Shown here one piece after another: positions 17,966 through 27,330 of a stretch of DNA of 64,000 bases. Below the pieces are notes generated by a model that was not told the origin of the DNA, searched no databases, and saw nothing but the letters and a program-made list of their open reading frames with translations. The position numbers and the translations under genes were made by a program. The stretch lies in the NCBI RefSeq assembly GCF_002078505.1, contig NZ_LUAV01000012.1:371097-435096 (forward strand), read 5' to 3'. Within the stretch, counting starts at the first letter, position 1; each line of letters starts with the position of its first letter. Origin of the DNA: Ensifer aridi. GTDB taxonomy: Bacteria > Pseudomonadota > Alphaproteobacteria > Rhizobiales > Rhizobiaceae.

Positions 17966-19399
17966 TCAAGCCAGCGTGTAGGCTGTCTTGACGATTGTGT
18001 AGAATTCGGCGGCGTATTTGCCCTGTTCGCGCGGACCGTAGGAGGAGCCCTTGCGGCCGCCGAACGGCACGTGGAAGTCGACGCCGGCCGTCGGCAGGTT
18101 GACCATCACCATGCCGGCCTCGGCATTGCGCTTGAAATGCGTCGCATGCTTCAAACTGGTGGTGGCGATGCCGGAGGAAAGCCCGAAAGGCGTGTCGTTG
18201 GCGACGGCAAGCGCCTCCTCATAGTCCTTCACCCGGATCACCGCCGCGACCGGTCCGAAGATCTCTTCACGGGAAATCCGCATCTCGTTGGTCGCCTCGG
18301 TGAAGAGCGCCGGCTCAAGGTAGAAGCCGGGCGTGTCGCGCGAAATCAGTTCGCCGCCGAAGGCGAGCTTAGCGCCTTCCTTTTTGCCGATGGTGATATA
18401 GTCCGTGTCCTGATTGAGCTGGCTCTGATCGACCACCGGGCCGATATGGGTGCCGGGCTTCAGCGCGTCGTCGACGACGAGCCCCTTCATGCGCTCGCCC
18501 ATCGCCGCAACGAACCTGTCGTGGATGCCGTCGGTGACGATAATGCGCGACGAGGCGGTGCAGCGCTGGCCGGTCGAGAAGAAGGCCGAATTGACCGCCG
18601 CTTCGACGGCGACCGAGAGATCGGCGTCATCGAGCACGACGAACGGGTTCTTGCCGCCCATCTCGAGCTGGAACTTGCGATTGTGTTCGACCGAGGCGGC
18701 GGCGACCCGTTTGCCGGTGCCGACGGAGCCGGTGAAGGTGATCGCCTGAACGTCCGGGCTGTCGAGCATCGCCTGACCGACGACTGAGCCCTTGCCCATG
18801 ACGAGGTTCAAGACGCCCTTGGGCAGGCCGGCGCGATGAAGAATGTCGACAATGGCCCAGGAGCAACCGGGCACCAGCTCGGCCGGCTTGAAGACGACGG
18901 TGTTGCCGTAGCAAAGTGCCGGGGCGATCTTCCAGGCGGGGATGGCGATCGGGAAATTCCACGGCGTGATGATGCCGACGACGCCGACCGGCTCGCGGGT
19001 GATCTCGACGCCGATATTCGGCCTAACCGACGGGATGACCTCGCCAGCCAAGCGCAGGCACTCGCCGGCGAAGAACTCGAAGATCTGGCCGGCGCGCACC
19101 GTCTCGCCGATGCCCTCCGCGAGCGTCTTGCCTTCCTCGCGCGACAGCAGCCGTCCGAGTTCGTCCTTGCGGGCGAGGATCTCGTCGGCGGTCTTCTTCA
19201 GGATCGCGTGGCGCTCGAGGATGCCCGAGCGCGACCAGGCCGGAAAGGCGGCCTTGGCCGCCGCGATCGCGGCTTTCGCGTCGTCGGCGGTGGCGCGGGC
19301 ATATTCTCCGACGACGTCAGCGGTGTTCGACGGATTGATGTTGGCGACACCGTCGCCGCCGACCCATTCGCCGGCAATCAGGTTCTGGTGAAGTGTCAT
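17966..19399 (-). CDS. Alpha-ketoglutaric semialdehyde dehydrogenase (ALDH family)
   Basis: A 477-residue NAD(P)-dependent aldehyde dehydrogenase. VVGIITPWNFPIAIPAWK, FTGSVGTGKRVAAA, general base Glu in LEMGGKNPFVVLDDADL and nucleophile Cys in FFSTGQRCTASSRIIV are all present. The sequence and neighbours fit 2,5-dioxopentanoate dehydrogenase, which makes 2-oxoglutarate at the end of the non-phosphorylating pentose pathway. It is downstream of gguC and upstream of the dehydratase on the minus strand. Succinate-semialdehyde dehydrogenase is the main alternative. Confidence 0.87.
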   Translation of the reverse strand: MTLHQNLIAGEWVGGDGVANINPSNTADVVGEYARATADDAKAAIAAAKAAFPAWSRSGILERHAILKKTADEILARKDELGRLLSREEGKTLAEGIGETVRAGQIFEFFAGECLRLAGEVIPSVRPNIGVEITREPVGVVGIITPWNFPIAIPAWKIAPALCYGNTVVFKPAELVPGCSWAIVDILHRAGLPKGVLNLVMGKGSVVGQAMLDSPDVQAITFTGSVGTGKRVAAASVEHNRKFQLEMGGKNPFVVLDDADLSVAVEAAVNSAFFSTGQRCTASSRIIVTDGIHDRFVAAMGERMKGLVVDDALKPGTHIGPVVDQSQLNQDTDYITIGKKEGAKLAFGGELISRDTPGFYLEPALFTEATNEMRISREEIFGPVAAVIRVKDYEEALAVANDTPFGLSSGIATTSLKHATHFKRNAEAGMVMVNLPTAGVDFHVPFGGRKGSSYGPREQGKYAAEFYTIVKTAYTLA

Positions 19400-19471
19400 G
19401 GGCCTTAAGCCTCCTTGTCTTCCTGTCGCATTCGGCCGCCCGTCGCGACCGCGTCCGCTGTTACAGATATA

Positions 19472-20467
19472 TCAGAGCTGATGTATGGCGATCTCTTCCT
19501 CCGCGGCGATTGCCAGCGGATTGCGCAATGGCAGGCCGAACTCCTTGGCCTCGATCTCGAATACGTCGCCCTCCTCCGTCCGGACGCCGTCGCCGAAGGA
19601 GAGCGTCGCCGTGCCGAACATGTGCACATGCACATCGCCGGGCACGCGGAAGAGGCCATACTTGAAATGGTGATATTCGAGATTGGCGAAGCTGTGCGAC
19701 ATGTTCGTCTCGCCGGAAAGGAAGGGCTTCTCCCACAGAACCTTTCCGCCCCGCAGGATGCGCGACGTGCCGCGGATGTCGTCGGGAGCGGTGCCTATGC
19801 GAATTTCCGGCCCGAAGCTTGCCTGCCTGAGCTTCGAATGTGCCAGCCAGAGATAATTGACCCGTTCGGTCTTGTGATCGGAGAACTCGTTGGCAACGGC
19901 AAAGCCGATGCGATAGGGCACTCCCTTGTCGGAGACGACATAGATGCCCGCCATTTCCGGCTCCTCGCCGCCGTCCTCCGCGAAGGAGGGCGACGTCAGC
20001 GGCTCACCCGGAGCGACTGCAGCCGTGCCATTGCCCTTGTAGAACCATTCCGGTTGGACGCCCTTTTCGCCCGGCTTCGGCTTGCCGCCATCAAGGCCCA
20101 TCCGGAACATCTTCATCGAATCGGTCAGCGTTTCTTCCGCCGCCTCGGCGGTCTTCTTGTGCATCGCGTCGCGCGTTGCCGCCGAGCCGAGGTGCGTCAA
20201 GCCCGTCCCGGTGAGGTGCAGGTGGGCGGGGTCGGGATGGGTGATCGGCGGGAGCAGCCGTCCTTCGGCGTAGGCCTGCTCGAGATCGATCGTTTCGCCG
20301 AGGCCCTTGGCCTCGATCACTTCCTTGAGGCTCTTGCCGCCATTCGCAGCTTCCATCGCCAGCGCGTAGACGCTCTCCGCCCCCCTGACGGCACGCGCCG
20401 TTTCGCCCGGCGCCCGCACCGCGACTGCAACCGATCCGTCTTGCTTCCTGACTTGAGAAATCAGCAC
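19472..20467 (-). CDS. gguC: GguC, AraD1-family (FAH superfamily) protein
   Basis: A 331-residue fumarylacetoacetate-hydrolase-like protein matching GguC of the Agrobacterium chvE locus and the AraD1 family. Core segments: PPITHPDPAHLHLTGTGLTHL, KGNGTAAVAPGEPL, PEMAGIYVVSDKGVPYRIGF and FGTATLSFGDGV. Family members dehydrate 2-keto-3-deoxypentonates, which fits the dehydratase and semialdehyde dehydrogenase downstream. I place the start at the GTG at 20467, because AGGAAGGA stands just before it; a longer GTG form begins at 20503. Confidence 0.85.
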   Translation of the reverse strand: MLISQVRKQDGSVAVAVRAPGETARAVRGAESVYALAMEAANGGKSLKEVIEAKGLGETIDLEQAYAEGRLLPPITHPDPAHLHLTGTGLTHLGSAATRDAMHKKTAEAAEETLTDSMKMFRMGLDGGKPKPGEKGVQPEWFYKGNGTAAVAPGEPLTSPSFAEDGGEEPEMAGIYVVSDKGVPYRIGFAVANEFSDHKTERVNYLWLAHSKLRQASFGPEIRIGTAPDDIRGTSRILRGGKVLWEKPFLSGETNMSHSFANLEYHHFKYGLFRVPGDVHVHMFGTATLSFGDGVRTEEGDVFEIEAKEFGLPLRNPLAIAAEEEIAIHQL

Positions 20468-20534
20468 GTTCCTGTCCTTCCTGATCGCGTTAGCTCCGGC
20501 CACGCCCTCCCCTGAGGAAAGGCAATGCGCCGCC

Positions 20535-20639
20535 CTACTGCATGTTTCCTTAAATCATCCGATTTAAGGATAAGAACATGCAGCACTTCAAAGTGTTACA
20601 GCGACCTTTGCGCGTCTGATAAGACGCGCGGCGCTGTAA
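20535..20639 (-). repeat. Type-A palindromic element (copy 2, inverted)
   Basis: The same composite as at 5881 but in the opposite orientation: CTACTGCATG...TTAAATCATCCGATTTAAGG...CATGCAG, the spacer CACTTCAAAGTG, then TTACAGCGAC...GCGCGTCTGATAAGACGCGC. It lies between gguB and gguC and does not break the apparent operon. Confidence 0.8.
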
Positions 20640-20722
20640 GGGTGGCACGCGCCACCCAGTTCCGGCGGCCGCCTCGGCCGCCCGTTCATGTCGCGGTCGT
20701 TGGGAGCTGACCGGAAATCCGA

Positions 20723-21937
20723 TCAGCCCTTGCCCTTGTTCTTGTTGTAGACGTCGAAGAAGACGGCTGCGAGGAGCACGAGACCCTTGATGAGCTGCTG
20801 GTAATCGATGCCGATGCCCATGATCGACATGCCGTTGTTCATCACGCCCATGATGAAGGCGCCGATGACCGCACCGGTGATCTTGCCGACGCCACCCGAG
20901 GCGGAGGCGCCGCCGATGAAGCAGGCCGCGATGACGTCGAGTTCGAAGCCGACGCCGGCCTTCGGGGTTGCCGAGTTCAGGCGCGCCGTGATGATCATGC
21001 CGGCAAGAGCGGCAAGCACGCCCATGTTGACGAAGGCGTAAAAGGTCAGCCGCTCGGTGTTGATGCCGGAGAGCTTGGTGGCCTTCTCGTTGCCGCCCAT
21101 CGCATAGACCCGGCGACCGATCGTCGACCGTGTCGTGACGAACGTATAGGCAGCGATCAGCACGCCCATGACGATGAGTACGTTCGGCAGGCCGCGATAG
21201 GTCGAAAGCTGGAACCCGATGAACAAGGCAACGAGGCCGATGACTGCCATCTGGACTGCGAAGAAGATGAACGGCTCGTTCTCGGTGCCGTGCTGCTCGT
21301 TGATCCGGCGATCGCGCAGGCCCGCATAAATCGCATAGCCGACGAGCGCCAGGACCGCCACGAGCGCCACCATGTTCTTGATGACCTCGGGGCTCGGGTT
21401 GAGGAAGTAGAGGAAGTCGGGAACGAAGCCGGTCGAAAGAATCTGAAAGTCCTTCGGAAACGGCCCAATCGGACGCCCGCCGAGGACGACGTAGGTCATG
21501 CCGCGGAATACCAGCATGCCGGCGAGCGTGACGATAAATGACGGGATCTTCTGATAGGCCACCCAGTAACCCTGCGCCGCTCCCATGATCGCGCCGACGA
21601 CAAGACAGGCGGGAACGACGACGAAGGCCGGCAGCCCCCATTTGACGAGCATGATCGCCGAAATGGCCCCGACAAAAGCGACGATCGAACCGACCGACAA
21701 GTCGATATGACCGGCCACGATGATCAACAGCATGCCCAGCGCCATGATGACGATGAAGGAGTTCTGCAGCACCAGGTTCGTGATGTTGACCGGCCTGAAG
21801 AGAACGCCGTTGGTGACGAACTGGAAGAACAGCATGATGATCACGAGCGCGACCAGCAGGCCGTATTCGCGAATGTTGTTCCTGAGGTAGTCCCCGATCG
21901 AGGGTTTGGTGGTGTGAGTGCTCGTATCGACGACCAT
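20723..21937 (-). CDS. gguB: Sugar ABC transporter permease GguB (MmsB family)
   Basis: A 404-residue inner-membrane permease of the ribose/xylose/multiple-sugar class. About ten hydrophobic helices are visible, with [19 protein letters not shown] and AACFIGGASASGGVGKITGAVIGAFIMGV as BPD_transp_2 signatures. Its start overlaps the gguA stop (TAATG). With ChvE and GguA it makes one importer; in Agrobacterium this locus transports galactose, glucose, arabinose and related sugars. Confidence 0.93.
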   Translation of the reverse strand: MVVDTSTHTTKPSIGDYLRNNIREYGLLVALVIIMLFFQFVTNGVLFRPVNITNLVLQNSFIVIMALGMLLIIVAGHIDLSVGSIVAFVGAISAIMLVKWGLPAFVVVPACLVVGAIMGAAQGYWVAYQKIPSFIVTLAGMLVFRGMTYVVLGGRPIGPFPKDFQILSTGFVPDFLYFLNPSPEVIKNMVALVAVLALVGYAIYAGLRDRRINEQHGTENEPFIFFAVQMAVIGLVALFIGFQLSTYRGLPNVLIVMGVLIAAYTFVTTRSTIGRRVYAMGGNEKATKLSGINTERLTFYAFVNMGVLAALAGMIITARLNSATPKAGVGFELDVIAACFIGGASASGGVGKITGAVIGAFIMGVMNNGMSIMGIGIDYQQLIKGLVLLAAVFFDVYNKNKGKG

Positions 21938-23472
21938 TAGTGTTTCTCCCCTGAACGCATGATGGCACGCATGATGGATTCCTGGCTTGCTTCCTCCTTG
22001 GAAAGCTCCGCCACGATGCGTCCCTCGTTCATGACATAGATGCGATCGCAGGTTCCGAGCAGCTCCGGCATCTCCGACGAGATCATCAGGATGCCTTTGC
22101 CCTCGGCCGCGAGTTGGTTGATGATGGTGTAGATCTCATACTTCGCGCCGATGTCGATACCGCGTGTCGGCTCGTCGAGTATGAGGACTTCAGGATTGGT
22201 GAACAGCCACTTGGAAAGCACGACCTTCTGCTGGTTGCCGCCGGAAAGGTTCACCGTCTCCTGATAGATCGAATGCGAACGGATCCGGAGCTTCGAGCGG
22301 TAGTCCGAAGCGACCTTCCGCTCCTTGCGCTCATCGATGACGCCGTTCGACGCAACCGAGTGCAGGTTGGCGAGCGTCGTGTTGTGCATGATGTTGTTGA
22401 TCAGGACGAGGCCCAGTTGCTTACGGTCCTCGGTCACGTAGGCAAGCCCGGCCTTGATCGCCTTCGGGATGGTACTCACGTCTACCCGTTGGCCGCGCAT
22501 CGTCACCTCACCGGTGATCTTGTGGCCCCACGACTTGCCGAAAATGCTCATCGCCGTTTCGGTACGACCGGCGCCCATGAGTCCGGCAATACCCACGACC
22601 TCGCCGGCGCGAACCTTGAAGCTGACATCGTGCAGGAACTGCCTGTCGCGGTGATGCTGATGGAAGACGTTCCAGTTCTTCACCTCGAGCAGCGTATCGC
22701 CGATCTTCGGTTCGCGCGGCGGATAACGGTCTTCCATCGCGCGCCCGACCATGCCCTTGATGATCCGGTCTTCGCTGATGTCTTCCTTGTGGCAGTCAAG
22801 CGTTTCGACGGTACCGCCGTCGCGCAGGATGGTGATCTGGTCGGCTACCTTTTTGATCTCGTTCAGCTTGTGCGAGATGATGATCGACGTCATGCCCTGG
22901 GTGCGGAACTCCATGAGGAGGCGCAGCAGCGCGTCGGAATCATTCTCGTTCAGCGACGCGGTCGGCTCGTCGAGGATCAACAGCCGCACCTCCTTGGAGA
23001 GCGCCTTCGCGATCTCGACAAGCTGCTGCTTGCCGACGCCGATGTCGGTGATCAGCGTCGCCGGAGACTCGCTGAGGCCCACCTTCTTCAGCAGTTCCTG
23101 CGTGCGAGCGAAGGTCTGCGGCCAATGGATGACGCCGTTGCTGGCGATCTCATTGCCGAGAAAGATGTTCTCGGCAATCGACAGCAGCGGAACGAGCGCC
23201 AACTCCTGGTGGATAATGATGATGCCGAGATGTTCGCTGTCGGCGATCGTGCTGAAGCGACGGGCCTCGCCGTCATAATAGATCTCGCCCTCGTAGGTCC
23301 CGGCGGGATAGACGCCGCTCAGCACCTTCATCAAGGTCGACTTGCCGGCGCCATTTTCCCCGACGAGGGCATGGATTTCGCCTTCGCGGACCTTGAACGA
23401 GACATTGTCCAGCGCCTTGACGCCCGGAAACGTCTTCGTAATGCCCCGCATTTCCAGAATGATGTTGTCCAT
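21937..23472 (-). CDS. gguA: Sugar ABC transporter ATP-binding protein GguA
   Basis: A 511-residue ATPase with two fused ABC domains, the arrangement usual for CUT2 sugar importers. Domain 1 has Walker [10 protein letters not shown], a C-loop-like [15 protein letters not shown] and Walker [12 protein letters not shown]. Domain 2 has a degenerate Walker A (GLMGAGRTE), signature [15 protein letters not shown] and Walker [13 protein letters not shown]. It is coupled to gguB by a one-base overlap and lies 192 bases downstream of chvE. Confidence 0.94.
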   Translation of the reverse strand: MDNIILEMRGITKTFPGVKALDNVSFKVREGEIHALVGENGAGKSTLMKVLSGVYPAGTYEGEIYYDGEARRFSTIADSEHLGIIIIHQELALVPLLSIAENIFLGNEIASNGVIHWPQTFARTQELLKKVGLSESPATLITDIGVGKQQLVEIAKALSKEVRLLILDEPTASLNENDSDALLRLLMEFRTQGMTSIIISHKLNEIKKVADQITILRDGGTVETLDCHKEDISEDRIIKGMVGRAMEDRYPPREPKIGDTLLEVKNWNVFHQHHRDRQFLHDVSFKVRAGEVVGIAGLMGAGRTETAMSIFGKSWGHKITGEVTMRGQRVDVSTIPKAIKAGLAYVTEDRKQLGLVLINNIMHNTTLANLHSVASNGVIDERKERKVASDYRSKLRIRSHSIYQETVNLSGGNQQKVVLSKWLFTNPEVLILDEPTRGIDIGAKYEIYTIINQLAAEGKGILMISSEMPELLGTCDRIYVMNEGRIVAELSKEEASQESIMRAIMRSGEKH

Positions 23473-23523
23473 AATCAGCTATTCCAGCGGCAGTCTGCGA
23501 GAGACTACAGGCTCTCTTCCCCG

Positions 23524-23615
23524 CTGCATGATTCCCCGGATCGTTGCCGATCCAGGGAACGATGAGCAGTTCAAACTATTACAGCGACATGGGTGCGCCT
23601 GCAAACGCACATCGC
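23524..23615 (-). repeat. Type-A palindromic element (copy 3, diverged, inverted)
   Basis: CTGCATGATTCCCCGGATCG pairs with its 3' arm CGATCCAGGGAACGATGAGCAG. Then TTCAAACTATTACAGCGAC and a second palindrome follow. Sequence has drifted but the order matches copy 2. It lies between chvE and gguA, where a hairpin could help give the binding protein higher mRNA levels. Confidence 0.55.
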
Positions 23616-23664
23616 GTTAAGCAAAGGGGCTCGCGGCCCAACCGCGACCCCCCTCCGAACCGGA

Positions 23665-24732
23665 TCAGTTGTTGATCTGATCTTCCGTGTAGTAGCCGGA
23701 GCCGACGAGGACTTCCTTGGCATTCGTCTTGTCGACCGAAACGGGCTTCAGCAGGTAGGACGGAACGACCTTGACGCCGTTTTCATAGGTCTTGGTGTCG
23801 TTCACTTCCGGCTCCTTGCCGTCCATGATGGCGTTGACCATGTTGACGGTGACCTTGGCGAGTTCGCGGGTGTCCTTGAAGACCGTCGAATACTGTTCGC
23901 CGGCGAGGATCGACTTGACCGAGGGAAGTTCCGCGTCCTGGCCGGTGACGATCGGCATCGGCATGTCGCCGGAGCCGTAGCCAACGCCCTTCAGAGCGGA
24001 AATGATGCCGATGGAGAGGCCGTCATAGGGCGACAGAACGCCGTCGACCTTGGCATCGGTATAGGTGGAGGAGAGCAGGTTCTCCATGCGAGCCTGAGCT
24101 ACCGCACCGTCCCAGCGCAGCGTGCCGACCTGGTCCATGCCCATCTGGCCGGACTTGACGACGATCTTGCCGCTGTCGATCAGAGGCTGCAGGACCGACA
24201 TGGCGCCGTCATAGAAGAAGAAGGCGTTGTTGTCGTCCGGCGAACCGCCGAAAAGTTCGATGTTCTTCGGTTCCTTCGCTTCGTCGAGCTTCAGGCCCTG
24301 GACGAGCGACGTCGCCTGCAGCACGCCGACCTGGAAGTTGTCGAAGGTCGCGTAGTAGTCGACATTGCCCGAGTCGCGGATCAGACGGTCGTAAGCGATG
24401 ACCTTGACGCCGGCGTCGGCCGCTTTCTGCAGGATGTCGGAGAGCGTCGTGCCGTCGATGGCGGCAATGACGAGAACCTTCGCGCCCTTCGTCACCATGT
24501 TCTCGATCTGCGCGAGCTGGTTCGGAATGTCGTCGTCAGCGAACTGCAGGTCCGGCGTATAGCCGGCTTCCTTGAACAGCTTCTCCATGGTTTCGCCGTC
24601 GGAAATCCAGCGGGTCGACGTCTTCGTCGGCATCGAAATGCCGACCGTGCCCTTGTCCTGGGCGAATACCGGCGCAGCGAAGGACGCGACGGTGATCGCC
24701 GCGGCTGCGAGAAGCGAAGTAAACAATTTCAT
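23665..24732 (-). CDS. chvE: Periplasmic sugar-binding protein ChvE
   Basis: A 355-residue type I periplasmic binding protein. Start is ATG 24732 after AGGGAGAGATCTG; the longer reading lacks a signal. Signal peptide [24 protein letters not shown] precedes [22 protein letters not shown], the conserved ChvE start. [22 protein letters not shown] and [16 protein letters not shown] are sugar-cleft segments. ChvE binds arabinose, galactose, glucose and xylose, and in Agrobacterium also signals through VirA. First gene of the minus-strand block, with the GbpR-like regulator divergent. Confidence 0.94.
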   Translation of the reverse strand: MKLFTSLLAAAAITVASFAAPVFAQDKGTVGISMPTKTSTRWISDGETMEKLFKEAGYTPDLQFADDDIPNQLAQIENMVTKGAKVLVIAAIDGTTLSDILQKAADAGVKVIAYDRLIRDSGNVDYYATFDNFQVGVLQATSLVQGLKLDEAKEPKNIELFGGSPDDNNAFFFYDGAMSVLQPLIDSGKIVVKSGQMGMDQVGTLRWDGAVAQARMENLLSSTYTDAKVDGVLSPYDGLSIGIISALKGVGYGSGDMPMPIVTGQDAELPSVKSILAGEQYSTVFKDTRELAKVTVNMVNAIMDGKEPEVNDTKTYENGVKVVPSYLLKPVSVDKTNAKEVLVGSGYYTEDQINN

Positions 24733-24937
24733 CAGATCTCTCCCTGAGTGTTGAAGCCGGCGAGCCGGGCCCCGTCCTATGCGCAGCGATCCACCCGCGC
24801 GGAGAATGATCCCCGAGCGGTGATTCAAGATAAAGGAAGTCCTCCCCGTCTCAACATACTTCCGCATGCGCTGGCGCACAGGCTCGGAAACTGGAATCAA
24901 TTGCCATAACTGTCAAATACAATAATGCATTTCATAC

Positions 24938-24953
24938 ATACCAAATTTGGTAT
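24938..24953. promoter_or_regulatory. 16-bp perfect palindrome in the chvE-gbpR intergenic region
   Basis: ATACCAAATTTGGTAT is a perfect inverted repeat placed between the divergent chvE (start 24732) and LysR (start 25005) genes. It sits in an AT-rich stretch (24900-24980) unlike the surrounding GC-rich sequence. A LysR-type operator for GbpR is the natural reading, since GbpR controls chvE in Agrobacterium. It is not a perfect T-N11-A site, so this stays a prediction. Confidence 0.55.
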
Positions 24954-25004
24954 ACGACTCTTAAAGAGTGTGATTTATGTATCCCTTGAAGAAGGACCGG
25001 GAAT

Positions 25005-25988
25005 TTGAACCTCGAGAGCAAGCCGAGCACCGCCATCCCGGCGGGCGAACCGTTCGACAGCGGCCTTTTCCGGTCGGGATTGAAGATAAACCACCTCAGG
25101 CTCATCCTGGCAATCGACGACCACCGTCGTATCAGCGCCGCCGCCGATTCGCTCGGCATTTCGCAGCCGGCCGCCTCGCGCATGCTCGCCGAGATCGAGG
25201 CGATCGTGAAGGCGCCGATCTGCGCCCGCGTGGCGCGCGGCGTCGAGCTCACGCCCTACGGCGAAGCGTTGGCCCGGCGGGCGCGCACGATCTTCCTGGA
25301 ACTGCGCGAGGCCGCGCGCGAGATCAACGAGTTGAAGACCGGCAGTGGCGGCTCGGTGTCGCTCGGCTCCGTCACCGGCCCCGCTCTCAACCTCGCCGTG
25401 CCTGCAATCCGCCAGGTCTCCACCGCCTATCCTGGCATCGAGATCAATGTGCAGATCGACAACAGCAATGTGCTGACGCGGGAACTCCTCGCAGCGCGCC
25501 ACGATTTCGTCGTCGGCCGCATCCCCGACGACCTCAATCCCCGGCTCTTCAATCTGGTCGAGATCGGTTCCGAGGATGTCTGCCTTATCGTTCGCGAGGG
25601 CCATCCCCTGCTCGACAAGGCGTCCGCCAGCGCCGACGACCTGCCTGGCTACGACTGGGTCTTCCAGCCGCCCGGCACGCTTCTGCGCCGCGCGGTTGAG
25701 GACAGTTTCGTTTCCGCCGGCGTCCGGCTCCCCGCCACGGTCATCAACACCTCCTCGATCATCCTGACGCTTTCGATCGTCCGCAACACCAACGCAATCG
25801 CCCCCGTCGCCCTCGACGTCGCCAAGCTCGTGGCGGCAAACGGCACGCAGGCCGGCGAGATACGTATCCTGCCGACCGAGTTTCCAATCCGCATCAAACC
25901 CTATGGACTGATCACCGCCGAGGGCCGGGCGCTCCCCCCGAGCGCGAAGCTGCTCTACGACCTGATCCTGAAGCAAAGCCGGGCATGA
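25005..25988 (+). CDS. gbpR: LysR-family regulator, GbpR-like
   Basis: A 327-residue LysR regulator with an N-terminal HTH (KINHLRLILAIDDHRRISAAADSLGISQPAASRML, about residues 27-61) and a substrate-binding domain. It is encoded divergently from chvE, the arrangement of gbpR in Agrobacterium, where it activates chvE in the presence of sugars. The start is a TTG at 25005 with GAAGGA about 10 bases upstream. No ATG is available near the start of the HTH. Confidence 0.88.
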   Translation: MNLESKPSTAIPAGEPFDSGLFRSGLKINHLRLILAIDDHRRISAAADSLGISQPAASRMLAEIEAIVKAPICARVARGVELTPYGEALARRARTIFLELREAAREINELKTGSGGSVSLGSVTGPALNLAVPAIRQVSTAYPGIEINVQIDNSNVLTRELLAARHDFVVGRIPDDLNPRLFNLVEIGSEDVCLIVREGHPLLDKASASADDLPGYDWVFQPPGTLLRRAVEDSFVSAGVRLPATVINTSSIILTLSIVRNTNAIAPVALDVAKLVAANGTQAGEIRILPTEFPIRIKPYGLITAEGRALPPSAKLLYDLILKQSRA

Positions 25989-26030
25989 TCAGGCCCGCAT
26001 AATCTTGAGCGGCCAAGATCGGCTGAATTC

Positions 26031-26142
26031 AGCGTGGGATGAGGAAAAGTGTGCGCGGTTTTCCGCCCGCATCCCGCGCTAACCTATTAGAATCGATCCC
26101 GTTCATGACTTTAGGTCGATCCGACCTAAAATCATCGTGATC
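26031..26142. repeat. Type-B palindromic element (copy 3, full length)
   Basis: The longest copy. AGCGTGGGATGAGGAAAAGTG and GCGCGGTTTTCCGCCCGCATCCCGCGCT form the first palindrome. A second hairpin follows, GACTTTAGGTCG-ATC-CGACCTAAAATC, ending TCATCGTGATC as in copy 1. It fills most of the gap between the LysR gene and the next small gene. Confidence 0.7.
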
Positions 26143-26159
26143 CGGCGACGAGAGGCTCG

Positions 26160-26615
26160 ATGTTCGGCATGTCGGTATTCCAGTCGGTGCTCGAGCGCCT
26201 GAAGGCCGAGCAGGACACGGAGGTGTCGGACGAAGACGTCGCCGGCGATTTCCGAAACGCCGCAGCCGGCTTGCCGCCGGAGTTCATGGCGGAAACGTCC
26301 CCATGCGCAGCAATTCCCTTTGGCACGGTGGAGCAGGCCTATCGCGAGCTCGCACCGGTCGAGAGCTCCGAGCCGCTCGTGATGCCCGATTACCTGAATC
26401 GCACCAGCCTTGCCGAGGTCGCATCCGAACTTGCGCTCAGTGACCAGGAAACCCCGCTGACGCTTGCGGCCAAGCGGCGGCGCTTTGCCGCCGCGAACCA
26501 TCCGGACCGCCTGCCCGCCGAGTTCCGGTCCAATGCGACGCTCCGCATGAAGCTCGCCAACATGCTGATCGACGAAGCAGCGCGGCCGCTCGCGCGCACG
26601 GCTGCCGCAAGATAG
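26160..26615 (+). CDS. Small protein with a C-terminal partial J-domain
   Basis: A 151-residue protein whose last 50 residues (LAAKRRRFAAANHPDRLP followed by a basic helix and LANMLIDEAARPL) look like helices II-III of a J-domain with the key HPD tripeptide. The N-terminal two thirds are acidic and contain a Pro-rich linker. There is no canonical helix I, no Gly/Phe region and no zinc fingers. It may be a DnaK co-chaperone or a degenerate derivative. The next gene converges, with 3 bases between stops. Confidence 0.65.
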   Translation: MFGMSVFQSVLERLKAEQDTEVSDEDVAGDFRNAAAGLPPEFMAETSPCAAIPFGTVEQAYRELAPVESSEPLVMPDYLNRTSLAEVASELALSDQETPLTLAAKRRRFAAANHPDRLPAEFRSNATLRMKLANMLIDEAARPLARTAAAR

Positions 26616-26618
26616 CCG

Positions 26619-26846
26619 TCACTTCCCTTCGTCGCTCGTCCCGGCCTTCTCTTCCGGCTGCTTCGGCCGATAGAAGACAAGAAGCGCAGCGCCGGCATAG
26701 GCGGTCACGACCAAAAAGATCGTTCCCCACATCATCTGACCGCCATAGAATTCCACCGCCGTCCATACCGCACAGAAGACAACGATCAGCAGCCGGATCC
26801 ACAACGGCCTATAGAAGGGGTGATCCGGATCGATGAATTTGATCAT
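26619..26846 (-). CDS. Small two-helix membrane protein (DUF3329-like)
   Basis: A 75-residue protein beginning MIKFIDPDHPFYRPLWIRLL with two hydrophobic helices (about residues 16-34 and 38-58) and a charged C-terminal tail rich in Lys and Glu. The FIDPDHPF..PLWIR start is characteristic of the small alphaproteobacterial DUF3329 family. Function is unknown. It is monocistronic as far as the sequence shows. Confidence 0.72.
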   Translation of the reverse strand: MIKFIDPDHPFYRPLWIRLLIVVFCAVWTAVEFYGGQMMWGTIFLVVTAYAGAALLVFYRPKQPEEKAGTSDEGK

Positions 26847-26889
26847 TCCAATGCCTCTGGAAGTATGCGCCGGCAGTCCGGCATCTCAT

Positions 26890-26928
26890 CTATAAGCGCC
26901 GCGCGTCTTATCAGACTGTCAAAGCCCG
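26890..26928. repeat. Partial type-A element
   Basis: TAAGCGCCGCGCGTCTTATCAGA matches the left arm and loop of the type-A first hairpin, but the right arm is missing. It is probably a decayed or truncated copy. It lies 170 bases before a full copy, in a 484-base gene-free gap (26847-27330). Confidence 0.5.
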
Positions 26929-27099
26929 GTGTCCAGCGATATCTGCGGCAAAGCCGCTCGTCGGTACTCGCAGCCGCACGCTCGCACTTGACGGACTCGC
27001 CGCAAATGGAATAAAAATTCCGAAACTAAAAAATTTAGCCTTTTCATTCCGACATACAGACAAGATCGGCTTGAAGGGCATGCATGGGAGGGAGGCGCC

Positions 27100-27199
27100 C
27101 TACAGCGCCGCGCGTCCAACCAGAGGCGCAAAGATCGCTGTGGGACATTAAGTTGCTGCATGATTCCTAAATCGGTGCCGATTTAGGAATCATGCAGTG
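27100..27199 (+). repeat. Type-A palindromic element (copy 4)
   Basis: CTACAGCGCCGCGCGTCCAACCAGAGGCGC, a spacer, then CTGCATGATTCCTAAATCGG-TGC-CGATTTAGGAATCATGCAG. The second palindrome is close to perfect. It lies upstream of the inositol dehydrogenase gene. No other feature is seen in the remaining 130 bases to its start. Confidence 0.8.
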
Positions 27200-27330
27200 G
27201 CGGCGCGGGAGGAAAAGCCACCACATTCCTCTCATCTTTCCGCGGACATCTCCTCCGCGACGCCTTTGCGCGATGAGCGTCATCATCGCGCGTCAACCCG
27301 GTCGCAAACCGGAACTAAAGGACGATAGAG

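Noticed and set aside
22114..23565. A 483-residue plus-strand frame over gguA
   Set aside because: It is the complement of a clear two-domain ABC ATPase and has no recognisable motif.
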